From Mesorhizobium sp. WSM3626 (GTDB taxonomy: Bacteria > Pseudomonadota > Alphaproteobacteria > Rhizobiales > Rhizobiaceae), in NCBI RefSeq assembly GCF_000513935.1, contig NZ_AZUY01000017.1:57998-121997 (forward strand): DNA of 64,000 bases, in the 5' to 3' direction. Shown here piece after piece: positions 46,438 through 54,637 of the stretch. Within the stretch, counting starts at the first letter, position 1. Each line of letters starts with the position of its first letter. The notes below the pieces were generated by a model. The model did not search any database. It saw only the letters and a program-made list of their open reading frames with translations, and had not been told where the DNA came from. The position numbers were made by a program, and so were the translations under genes.

Positions 46438-46509
46438 CGAGCCGGATCGGCGAGGCTCTGGGCGTACCGGACCCTTTCGAGAGCGAGCATGGCTTTGCGA
46501 ATCGAGGCA

Positions 46510-47544
46510 TCATTTATCAGTGCCTTGATCGTTGCCGTGGCGAAGAGCCGACTTCTTGAGATAGGGCGCGATAGAAATCAGCGCTGTGACCAAGCTGCTG
46601 AAAACGATCCAGCCAACTATCTCTTTTTCCGATATCTTTCGATCATGTTTGATGCCTGTTGCCGGTGGCGTCCGCGAATGGACGATTTGCGCCAGATCGG
46701 CCCGGCTGCCATGCCGGATGGAATAGGCGCGGGTAATTTCCGCGCCGAGTAGAAAGACCTCCGATGAGTAGTAGACCCACAGCAGCACCACAAGCAGCGC
46801 CCCGGCAGCGCCATATGAGGAGGCAACCGCGCTTGTGCCAATATACCAGCCGATCAACGACTTTCCGATGGTGAACAAAAGCGCCGTGATCACGGCGCCG
46901 ACGCCCACATCACGCCATTCGAGTGAACGGTCCGGCAGAACTTTGTAGATGGCAGCAAACATCAGTGCGATCAGAACAAAGGAGACGATGGTATTTATGG
47001 AGGCGAGGATAAACTCGCCAAAAGGCAGGTGAGCGTTGATCACTTGGGCAAGCGCCGATATCGCCGCGCTCGCAACCAGCGAGACCAGTAGTAGAAAGCC
47101 CAGCGCTCCCACCAAGCCCAGACTTGCCGCGCGAGCCCGCACCACGCGCGAAATGGAAAATCCGGTGGGTGGCACTTTCCACATCTGGTTCAGTGAAAGC
47201 TGCATCTCTCCGAACACCCCGGATGCGGTGACAAACAGAGTGATCAAGCCCAAAATGGTCGCCAAGGTCCCTGTAGTTCTCTGGGAGGCGCTTTCGATCG
47301 TTGCTTGCAGCAAGTCGGCACTTTGAGGACCCATGACGCCTGAAATCTGTGCCGACAATGCGATCTGGGCGGCATCGTTCCCGAAGCCCAGACCGGCGAT
47401 GGCAACAACGATCAGCAGGATTGGAGCGAGCGAAGTGGTCGCATAGAAAGCCATCGCCGCCCCGTGGCTCAAGCAATTGTCGTCGACGAAGCCGCGGATG
47501 CTCTCGCTCAGCAGGTGCCAAAACGCAATCAGCGACCGTGACAT
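46510..47544 (-). CDS. YihY/BrkB-family inner-membrane protein
   Basis: 344 residues from ATG 47544 (GAGG six bases upstream). A GTG at 47658 with a GGGAGG site would add 38 residues and is the alternative. Six or so membrane helices with the family blocks DDNCLSHGAAMAFYATTSLAPILLIVVAI, GEMQLSLNQMWKV, FTIGKSLIGWYIG and SYGAAGALLVVLLWVYYSSEVFLLGAEITRAY. A hydrophobic C-terminal extension is present. The substrate or role of the family is unsettled (once called ribonuclease BN). A candidate EcfG promoter lies upstream. Confidence 0.9.
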   Translation of the reverse strand: MSRSLIAFWHLLSESIRGFVDDNCLSHGAAMAFYATTSLAPILLIVVAIAGLGFGNDAAQIALSAQISGVMGPQSADLLQATIESASQRTTGTLATILGLITLFVTASGVFGEMQLSLNQMWKVPPTGFSISRVVRARAASLGLVGALGFLLLVSLVASAAISALAQVINAHLPFGEFILASINTIVSFVLIALMFAAIYKVLPDRSLEWRDVGVGAVITALLFTIGKSLIGWYIGTSAVASSYGAAGALLVVLLWVYYSSEVFLLGAEITRAYSIRHGSRADLAQIVHSRTPPATGIKHDRKISEKEIVGWIVFSSLVTALISIAPYLKKSALRHGNDQGTDK

Positions 47545-48008
47545 TGTTAGCCTCAAGACTTTTCGCAGCTCGGCTGGAGAGTTCGCCGCAACACTGGCGG
47601 ACAATCTTGCGGACGGATTATGACACCATGACTCCGTCCACACTTCCACGCGCTTCACTCACGATCCTCCCTTTGCTTCAACTCGCGACGTAACTCCGCG
47701 TTCCCAAGGCGGGCTCAAAGGAAAAGGTCAGCACATTGACGCCTGCTGTTTGTGCCGGCATCGCAAGATCACCGCTTCGGTGCCACCAGCACAGATGCGA
47801 GCGGCGAGAGCATTGATCCGGCTCTCAATTGCTGGTGCGTGGGCGGCGGGCCTTGCGGGAGCATCACCTCAACGCCGCGAAAATCGCTCACGCGATCGAC
47901 CAGCGGAACACGCGGTGGCGTTGCAAAAATCGAAAAAAGCTGGCCAGTTGCTTCGCCGGAACCGTTACGGAATGAGATGACGCCCACAGGCAAACAGGAG
48001 GACAATCG
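47545..48008. other. Intergenic region between the YihY and LprI-like genes
   Basis: 464 bp between divergent genes. It holds the EcfG-like element at 47680-47704 for the YihY gene and an AGGAGG site just before the LprI-like gene. Short open frames across 47750-48010 have no features and run on both strands at once, so no gene is called. Confidence 0.5.
47680..47704 (-). promoter_or_regulatory. Candidate EcfG/RpoE2 promoter of the YihY-family gene
   Basis: On the minus strand: GGAAC (47704-47700), 17 bases, GTT (47682-47680). Predicted transcription start near 47673, about 130 bp before the chosen ATG. Confidence 0.5.
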
Positions 48009-48416
48009 ATGAAAACCGCAATTCTGACTGCCGCCGTGGTTCTGGCCATGCCGGGTTTTGCCTCTGCCAAGGACAAATGCGCCGACGCCAAGGATCAGGT
48101 CACCATGAACCAGTGCGCCGATGCTTCGTTCAAGAAATCGGACAAGAAGCTAAACGAGCTCTACAAGCAGATCGAAACCCGCCTCAAGGACGACGCGGAT
48201 GCCAAGAAGCTTCTTGTTCAAGCGCAGCAGGGCTGGGTTAAATTTCGCGATGCGGAGTGCCAATTCCAGGCTGCGGGGGCGGCTGGAGGAAGCATGGCAC
48301 CGATGCTCATCTCGATGTGCATGGACAGCTTGACGCAATCCCGTGTCAAGAATTTCGAGGGTTACCTGAATTGCCAGGAAGGCGATGCGAGCTGCCCCGT
48401 TCCAACAGCGAACTGA
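48009..48416 (+). CDS. Secreted LprI/DUF1311-family protein
   Basis: 135 residues with a signal peptide (KTAILTAAVVLAMPGFASA) and the DUF1311 block: QVTMNQCADASFKKSDKKLNELYKQIE, then LLVQAQQGWVKFRDAECQF, with four paired cysteines. M. tuberculosis LprI, in the same family, inhibits lysozyme. Similar periplasmic proteins are widespread in Proteobacteria with unproven roles. Strong AGGAGG ribosome binding site. Confidence 0.85.
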   Translation: MKTAILTAAVVLAMPGFASAKDKCADAKDQVTMNQCADASFKKSDKKLNELYKQIETRLKDDADAKKLLVQAQQGWVKFRDAECQFQAAGAAGGSMAPMLISMCMDSLTQSRVKNFEGYLNCQEGDASCPVPTAN

Positions 48417-48573
48417 CGCCCACAATTGGTTTGATCACAATGCAGCGGGAACCAGAAACTCGCTGGGTTTTGCGGCACAATTTCGTCCAAAAAAGCCGTT
48501 TTGGATTCGCCTGATGGGGTGCGCCTGGTGGCGGGGCATAACCCGCCACAAGGTTGTTGGCAAAGGTGATGGC

Positions 48574-48849
48574 TTATTTGGAGCCGCCAAGTGCCTTCAA
48601 TTTCTCGCAGAACTGAGCATGAGGCTTGCTCATCGCCGCGTCGTTGCATTCCTTCATCATCTTGTCCTGATCGGCCTTGGCCATCGCAGCCCAGGCCTTT
48701 TTCATATCGGCGTCCGGCTTCATCGTCTTCATGCTCGCGTCTGTGAAGAACGGGGCCATCATCTTGGGTTCATCGAGCGCGCCGGCAAGCGCCGCGCCGC
48801 CAACAATCGTGAAAGCAAGTGCGCCTAAACAGGCAGTTTTGAAGCTCAT
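48574..48849 (-). CDS. Small secreted hypothetical protein
   Basis: 91 residues with a signal peptide (FKTACLGALAFTIVGGAALAGA). The mature part is short, helical and rich in Met and Lys (MMAPFFTDASMKTMKPD, MKKAWAAMAKADQDKMMKEC), with two cysteines (about residues 66 and 79) that could form a disulfide. Ten methionines in about 68 mature residues might bind copper, or might be composition only. No family recognised. Confidence 0.65.
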   Translation of the reverse strand: MSFKTACLGALAFTIVGGAALAGALDEPKMMAPFFTDASMKTMKPDADMKKAWAAMAKADQDKMMKECNDAAMSKPHAQFCEKLKALGGSK

Positions 48850-49054
48850 GAAATTATCCTTCCCTATTTTTGTGCCCGGACCGTCGTTTGCGATCAGGTG
48901 CGGTTTCTAACTCTATATAAGCAACATCTAAAAAACGGCGAATGTTGGGATGTCGCTTCACAAGTCAATCACATCCTTGAAACGAATGGCGCCGCGCGGC
49001 GGACTGTATCCGCCTTTTTCGGATTACTCAGCCGCCGATATGTCTGGCCTGCTG

Positions 49055-49325
49055 CCGCTGGCACTCAAGGATTTGACCAGAGCACAAGAACACCCCGGTC
49101 CTTGGCCGCCAGAATGCCATCGAACGGTTCGCAGCCTTGCTGGAACGCCAAGCGGGCCTGCGCAAGAGTGGCCGATGTCGCGACTGGATATTGGCGACTA
49201 TCTCGGCCTCACCATCGAAACGGTGTCGCGGGTCTTCACCCGCCTCAAGGACAAAAGCATCATTCGCCTGCTCGGCTTGCGCAGCATCGAAATTCTAAAG
49301 CTGGACGTGCTGCCGAACATGGGCA
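49055..49325 (+). pseudogene. Crp/Fnr (FixK-like) regulator remnant with compensating frameshifts
   Basis: The C-terminal DNA-binding domain is intact: PMSRLDIGDYLGLTIETVSRVFTRLKDK from 49172. The helix just before it, LGRQNAIERFAALLER, lies in a different frame from 49101. Removing one C from the CCCC run at 49093-49096 and adding one C near 49169 would join AQEH, LGRQNAIERF and PMSRLD into a normal Crp/Fnr sequence. No cyclic-nucleotide-like sensory domain is recognisable upstream, and the frame runs past the usual end. An inactivated regulator is the simplest reading. Confidence 0.7.
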
Positions 49326-49378
49326 ATAACGCGCCTCGCTCGTCCAACAGTCACCCGCAAGGGCACGGTGCACGCCCC

Positions 49379-49453
49379 CTAGCGGAGGCCGAAAAAGCTC
49401 AATATCGCTATCACGATGACCACCGCTCCGATGAGCCAAATGATATTGTTCAT
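49379..49453 (-). CDS. 24-residue single-pass membrane peptide
   Basis: ATG at 49453, stop at 49379-49381. The product begins MNNIIWLIGAVVIVIAI and ends SFFGLR: one transmembrane helix with almost no tail. A strong AGGAGAG site lies at the right distance. A leader hairpin (49478-49505) and a candidate EcfG promoter (49569-49593) lie upstream in the same orientation. Very short hydrophobic peptides of this kind recur in rhizobia and are often missed in annotation. Role unknown, possibly membrane stress. Confidence 0.7.
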   Translation of the reverse strand: MNNIIWLIGAVVIVIAILSFFGLR

Positions 49454-49477
49454 GATCTCTCTCCTGTTGCCTGGTGA

Positions 49478-49505
49478 GCCCGCGCCTCTGGCGGAGGACG
49501 CGGGC
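49478..49505 (-). other. Leader hairpin of the 24-residue peptide mRNA
   Basis: GCCCGCG-CCTC pairs with GAGG-A-CGCGGGC (11 bp, one bulged base, five-base loop). It lies 25 bp upstream of the start codon, between the candidate promoter and the ribosome binding site, so it would be part of the 5' untranslated RNA. Confidence 0.5.
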
Positions 49506-49568
49506 CGATCAGCCTTTGCCTGCTGATCTTCAGCGGACCTCAAACCGTGATGCCTGCTGTGGAGATAA

Positions 49569-49593
49569 AACCATTAGGCTTATCTAATGTTCC
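49569..49593 (-). promoter_or_regulatory. Candidate EcfG/RpoE2 promoter of the 24-residue peptide gene
   Basis: On the minus strand: GGAAC (49593-49589), 17 bases, GTT (49571-49569). Predicted start of transcription about 110 nt before the peptide's ATG. Confidence 0.55.
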
Positions 49594-49886
49594 GCCGCTT
49601 GACAGGATCTCGAAATAGCTAAGCGACTTGCTTCTGTGGGACAGAGACAGATTGGTCCTCACAGCAGCAGTTGCGCTGGCCTGCCCGCGCGGACGACGGG
49701 CGATGCGGCAGCGTAGCTGCCCGGGAGAACCAACCGTAATTATAGAAGAGCCGATGTCGCGACCATCCTCGGATGAGGACTCATGGAGTCCGTCGCCAAA
49801 TGTTGCGATTTTTCTCCAGGTCTGGTCGCACGATCCGATAGCCAGCCCTTCGATTTACCATACGTCCCAGCTGTCCCGGGAAGCCC

Positions 49887-49911
49887 GGAACCAAAGGGAT
49901 CAGCGGCAGTT
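49887..49911 (+). promoter_or_regulatory. Candidate EcfG/RpoE2 promoter of the His-rich protein gene
   Basis: GGAAC (49887-49891), 17 bases, GTT (49909-49911), giving a leader of about 35 nt before ATG 49953. Confidence 0.55.
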
Positions 49912-49952
49912 GTATCCAGCGAAGGGCTAACAAAGGCAATGGAGAAATTGCA

Positions 49953-50237
49953 ATGAAAACAGTGGCCATCTGCGCTTTGGCGCTTTCGCTGGGGTTCCCA
50001 GCTTTGGCATCGGCCGCCCAGACTGACGTTGTCATCAAGACCCATCATCGACATCATAGCCACGTCAGGATCATCAATGAGGAGGGCCAGCGCCTTCATC
50101 ACCGTCACCATGGACAGATCGCGTTCTACGACAATGGCCGCCGGCATCACCATCGGAATACGGTCGTTGTCACCGGCTCCGTCTCCACTCACCACCGTCA
50201 TCATCACCCGGTGGTGATGGAAAACAGCGGCTACTGA
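49953..50237 (+). CDS. Secreted histidine-rich small protein
   Basis: 94 residues: a signal peptide (KTVAICALALSLGFPALASA) and a mature part of about 72 residues with some 20 histidines in clusters (THHRHHSH, LHHRHHG, RRHHHR, THHRHHH), alternating with short beta-like stretches (VVIKT, QIAFYDN, NTVVVTG). This suggests periplasmic binding of Zn, Ni or Cu, or a charged surface protein. No cysteines. Good start context, candidate stress promoter and a hairpin after the stop, so a discrete unit. No family recognised. Confidence 0.75.
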   Translation: MKTVAICALALSLGFPALASAAQTDVVIKTHHRHHSHVRIINEEGQRLHHRHHGQIAFYDNGRRHHHRNTVVVTGSVSTHHRHHHPVVMENSGY

Positions 50238-50244
50238 TCGCCGA

Positions 50245-50280
50245 CTGGTGGCCCGGCTCTCGATCAAGCCTGGCCACCAG
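50245..50280. terminator. Long hairpin between the His-rich protein and 30-residue peptide genes
   Basis: Arms 50245-50258 and 50267-50280 pair over 14 positions with one mismatch around an eight-base loop. It starts 8 bp after the His-rich gene's stop. No T-run follows. Confidence 0.6.
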
Positions 50281-50385
50281 GTGCGAAAGAGAACCGGGCC
50301 AATGCTGAGATCTCGTCATCGGCAATTCGTCGTCTCCTACGCCGGACGGGCCTGTTGCTGCACCAAAGGGGAACTTGGTGATCAA

Positions 50386-50478
50386 TCAGCTAAGGACTAC
50401 TCCAGCCACCATGAAGGTAATAGCCACAGCGAAGATCGGTGCGAGCAACCAGCGCGCCTGGCCAACACTCTTCTCCAT
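50386..50478 (-). CDS. 30-residue single-pass membrane peptide
   Basis: ATG at 50478, stop TGA at 50386-50388. The product starts MEKSVGQARWLLAP and continues IFAVAITFMVAGVVLS: a short charged start and one transmembrane helix. GGGAGGAA lies six bases upstream of the ATG, and a near-consensus EcfG promoter (with C before GTT) ends 31 bp upstream. Both signals together make this a probable gene despite its length. Function unknown. Confidence 0.65.
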   Translation of the reverse strand: MEKSVGQARWLLAPIFAVAITFMVAGVVLS

Positions 50479-50508
50479 CGGCTTCCTCCCATAATCTCGT
50501 AGCGGACA

Positions 50509-50533
50509 AACGGTGGCAAACAGCGGCTGTTCC
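50509..50533 (-). promoter_or_regulatory. Candidate EcfG/RpoE2 promoter of the 30-residue peptide gene
   Basis: On the minus strand: GGAAC (50533-50529), 17 bases, GTT preceded by C (50511-50509), the best match of the set. The predicted transcript starts about 20-25 nt before the ATG. Confidence 0.6.
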
Positions 50534-50612
50534 GGGCGCCGCGGCCGGCAAGACCATTACGTCTTGGGGCAAGACCTAAGTCCCGCACCTCGCCAGACCG
50601 AAGCCCAGCCCT

Positions 50613-50638
50613 GGAACGTTTGCCCGCCCTCCAGAGTT
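50613..50638 (+). promoter_or_regulatory. Candidate EcfG/RpoE2 promoter of the 76-residue protein gene
   Basis: GGAAC (50613-50617), 18 bases, GTT (50636-50638), 45 bp upstream of ATG 50683. Confidence 0.5.
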
Positions 50639-50682
50639 CGGTTGGCTGGGCGCGAGGACCATCAAAAAAGAAGCGGACGTAG

Positions 50683-50913
50683 ATGACCACGACAATCTCG
50701 AATCGTGACAACGCAAGATCCGATGCCTTGCAGCTGCGCGTGGCAGACCTCAGGAGCAGGATGCGCGACGCGCGGATCACCGAGGGCGAAATCAAGACCT
50801 TCCAAAAGGTCGCGGCCGTAATGGAGGACGGTCAAGGCCGGATCGATGGCGACGATTTGATCGCCGCATCCTTCGTTACCGACGTGCTGACGGACACGAC
50901 GCGCCCTGAATGA
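50683..50913 (+). CDS. Small cytoplasmic hypothetical protein
   Basis: 76 residues, no signal peptide or membrane helix. Largely helical and charged (ARSDALQLRVADLRSRMRDARITEGEIKTFQKVAAVME), ending in DDLIAASFVTDVLTD. It overlaps the next gene by ATGA, so the two are translationally coupled, and it has a candidate stress promoter. No family recognised. Confidence 0.65.
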   Translation: MTTTISNRDNARSDALQLRVADLRSRMRDARITEGEIKTFQKVAAVMEDGQGRIDGDDLIAASFVTDVLTDTTRPE

Positions 50914-51353
50914 CTATGCCAACAATCAGCAGGCTTTTTGAATCCCATTCCGAAGCAGCCCGGATCGCCGGCAACCTTTTGGCGGCCGGGGTTCCTCGCG
51001 TACAGATCGCGATTATCGGGCCCTACCATGACGAAATCGGTGTCCTGAAATCTCCCGCTGTCATGCTTGGCGCCACCGCCGGGCTGTTGGCGTGCCTGAG
51101 CGCTTTTGCTGTCCACGGCATCAATCCTTTTGCGACCGGCCTGTCGGCGACGGCCCTGATAGGCTGCGGCTGCGTCCTCGGCGGGTTGCTCGGAGCCATG
51201 GCCGCGGGCGCCAGAAGGCTTGAGCGTCGAGGCGTCGGCGAAGGGGTTGTGCTGGTGACAGCCCATGTCGATGAGAATGCCACGGACATCGCCCAAATGG
51301 TGCTCGGTGGTGGTTGTGTCCCCATGACCGGATTGGACGCCGAAGCAGCGTAA
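50910..51353 (+). CDS. Membrane protein with a GSP17M-like N-terminus
   Basis: 147 residues. The first 40 (SRLFESHSEAARIAGNLLAAGVPRVQIAIIG) resemble the start of general-stress-protein-17M-type proteins. Two hydrophobic helices follow (about 50-70 and 76-97), then a soluble end with GEGVVLVTAHVDENATDIAQMV, which is also typical of these stress proteins. The family assignment is weak. It is coupled to the 76-residue gene and placed under the same candidate EcfG promoter, which agrees with a stress role. Confidence 0.65.
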   Translation: MTMPTISRLFESHSEAARIAGNLLAAGVPRVQIAIIGPYHDEIGVLKSPAVMLGATAGLLACLSAFAVHGINPFATGLSATALIGCGCVLGGLLGAMAAGARRLERRGVGEGVVLVTAHVDENATDIAQMVLGGGCVPMTGLDAEAA

Positions 51354-51376
51354 GATTTCGATGACATTGAATAAAC

Positions 51377-51421
51377 GGGCCGATACCCCAGTGCAGAGCG
51401 CGAGCACTGGGTATCGGCCCC
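51377..51421. terminator. Hairpin after the GSP17M-like gene
   Basis: GGGCCGATACC..CAGTGC at 51377-51394 pairs with GCACTGGGTATCGGCCC at 51404-51420, with one bulged C. A stem of about 17 bp with a loop of about nine bases lies 24 bp after the stop. A partial copy of the outer arm (ATCGGCCCCT) recurs at 51444. Confidence 0.6.
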
Positions 51422-51505
51422 TCAACCTTTGACGAGATGGGCATCGGCCCCTAGTTTGATCGATGAATATGAGGGGGCCGGTAAAACGGCGAACCGGACG
51501 CGGAC

Positions 51506-51850
51506 ATGAATTTGATCTCAACGACAGGATCGGCACCGGTTCTTCTGGCTACGGTGTTTCTTGTTGCCGGATGCTCCTCGATCGGCAGGACGGCCGATCC
51601 GACCAAATACGAGAGCATGAGCTGTACCGAGCTCAACAGCGCCGTGGGAAGCAGCGCGAGCGACATCTCGCAAACCGCGATCACCCGCGGCAAGGTCGCC
51701 AACACCAGAGTGCCGCGCTGGCTGCCTGGCGGATCGCGCGTGAAGATGGCGGTCGCCAACCGTGAAACGGCAAGGATCGACCGGTTGAAGCAACAGCAGG
51801 ATGCCGTTGTCGCCGTGCGCGCACGCAAGTGCGCCAGCTCAGCCGGCTGA
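51506..51850 (+). CDS. Small lipoprotein, hypothetical
   Basis: 114 residues with a lipoprotein signal (PVLLATVFLVAGCSS, Cys 23). The mature part contains YESMSCTELNSAVGSSASDISQTAITRGK and a helical KMAVANRETARIDRLKQQQDAV, ending with a second-Cys motif RKCAS. Its Cys-containing start resembles other small rhizobial lipoproteins of unknown role. Convergent with the opp operon, whose last stop is 28 bp away. Confidence 0.7.
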   Translation: MNLISTTGSAPVLLATVFLVAGCSSIGRTADPTKYESMSCTELNSAVGSSASDISQTAITRGKVANTRVPRWLPGGSRVKMAVANRETARIDRLKQQQDAVVAVRARKCASSAG

Positions 51851-51878
51851 GCGAACAGGCCTCACCTACAGTGACTTG

Positions 51879-53513
<1,635 letters not shown>

Positions 53514-53515
53514 CT

Positions 53516-54637
53516 TTATCGATCCCTTGGGTCGAGCGCGTCGCGCAGGCCGTCGCCGACGAAGTTCAGGGCGAACAGCGTGGAGACGAGGAAGAAGGCG
53601 GGAAACAGGAGCAGCCAGTTGGCGGTGCCGATGTTCTTGGCGCCAACCGAGATCAGCACGCCCCAGCTGGTCATCGGCTCCTGGATGCCAAGGCCGAGGA
53701 ACGACAGGAAGCTCTCCAGGATGATGACCTGCGGCACCAGCAGCGTCATGTAGATCACCACGGGGCCAAGCAGGTTGGGGATGACATGGCGCAGCAGGAT
53801 GCCGCGCTGGCCGATGCCCATGGCTTCCGCCGCCTGGACATATTCCTGCCGGCGGATGGACAGCGCCTGGCCACGCACGATGCGCGCCATGTCGAGCCAC
53901 AGCACGGCACCGACCGCCAGGAACATCAGCACGAAGTTGCGGCCGAAGAACACCACCAGCATGATGACGAAGAAGATGAACGGCAAGGAATAGAGCACGT
54001 CGACGATGCGCATCATCACCTCGTCGACCTTGCCGCCGGAAAAGCCGGCGGCGGCGCCATAAATCACACCAATCACCACCGCCACGATGCCCGCGAGCAA
54101 GCCGATGGCAAGCGAGATGCGCCCGGCCATCAGCGTGCGCGACAAGAGATCGCGGCCAGTGTTGTCGGTTCCGAACAGGAAATACTGCTGCTTGACCGAT
54201 GCGCTCATCGTCACTTCGAGGCCGTCGGTCGACTTGCTCTCGATCTTGGTGTCGTCGAAGGCATCGGAACGGTCGAGGTAGCGGATGTTGCGGTCGTCGA
54301 TCGGCTTGGCCGACTTGACCGTGACGAAGACCTTATTGCCCTCCTGGTGCCACTCCTTGACGTCGACGCGCATGCGTTTGATCGCTTCGGTGAGCGCCGT
54401 CTCGATCATATCGGGTTTCGGGTAGGCCGACAGGCTTGGCGGCATGCGCACATAGTCGGCGTAGATGGTCGTGTATTGATGCGGCACGAACCACGGGCCA
54501 AAGACGCTGACGACCCCGATCAGAACGAGGTAGTAGAGGCTGAACATGGCGGCGCGGTTGGCCTTGAGGCGCGCCCAGGCATCACCCCAAAGCGAGCGAC
54601 CGACGACGGCGGGAGCGGTGGCTGCGATGTCAGTCAT
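53516..54637 (-). CDS. oppC: Oligopeptide ABC transporter permease OppC, with a large periplasmic insertion
   Basis: 373 residues, about 70 longer than E. coli OppC. After the first helix (about 31-48) a hydrophilic stretch of about 105 residues (RMRVDVKEWHQEGNKVF, DRSDAFDDTKIESK) precedes FGTDNTGRDLLSR. The usual five further helices follow, with the EAMGIGQRGILLRHVIPNL loop that docks on the ATPase. It overlaps oppB by 8 bp. The insertion would face the binding protein. Confidence 0.92.
   Translation of the reverse strand: MTDIAATAPAVVGRSLWGDAWARLKANRAAMFSLYYLVLIGVVSVFGPWFVPHQYTTIYADYVRMPPSLSAYPKPDMIETALTEAIKRMRVDVKEWHQEGNKVFVTVKSAKPIDDRNIRYLDRSDAFDDTKIESKSTDGLEVTMSASVKQQYFLFGTDNTGRDLLSRTLMAGRISLAIGLLAGIVAVVIGVIYGAAAGFSGGKVDEVMMRIVDVLYSLPFIFFVIMLVVFFGRNFVLMFLAVGAVLWLDMARIVRGQALSIRRQEYVQAAEAMGIGQRGILLRHVIPNLLGPVVIYMTLLVPQVIILESFLSFLGLGIQEPMTSWGVLISVGAKNIGTANWLLLFPAFFLVSTLFALNFVGDGLRDALDPRDR

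Larger units (their letters stand above)
49454..49952. other. Intergenic region between the 24-residue peptide and the His-rich protein
   Basis: 499 bp between divergent genes, with the hairpin and promoter elements listed separately. Nothing else between 49600 and 49880 could be supported. Open frames there lack start sites and family features. Confidence 0.45.

Noticed and set aside
47750..48012. Two overlapping frames upstream of the LprI-like gene
   Set aside because: They are open in several frames at once and have no start signals, and one runs through the ribosome binding site of the real gene.
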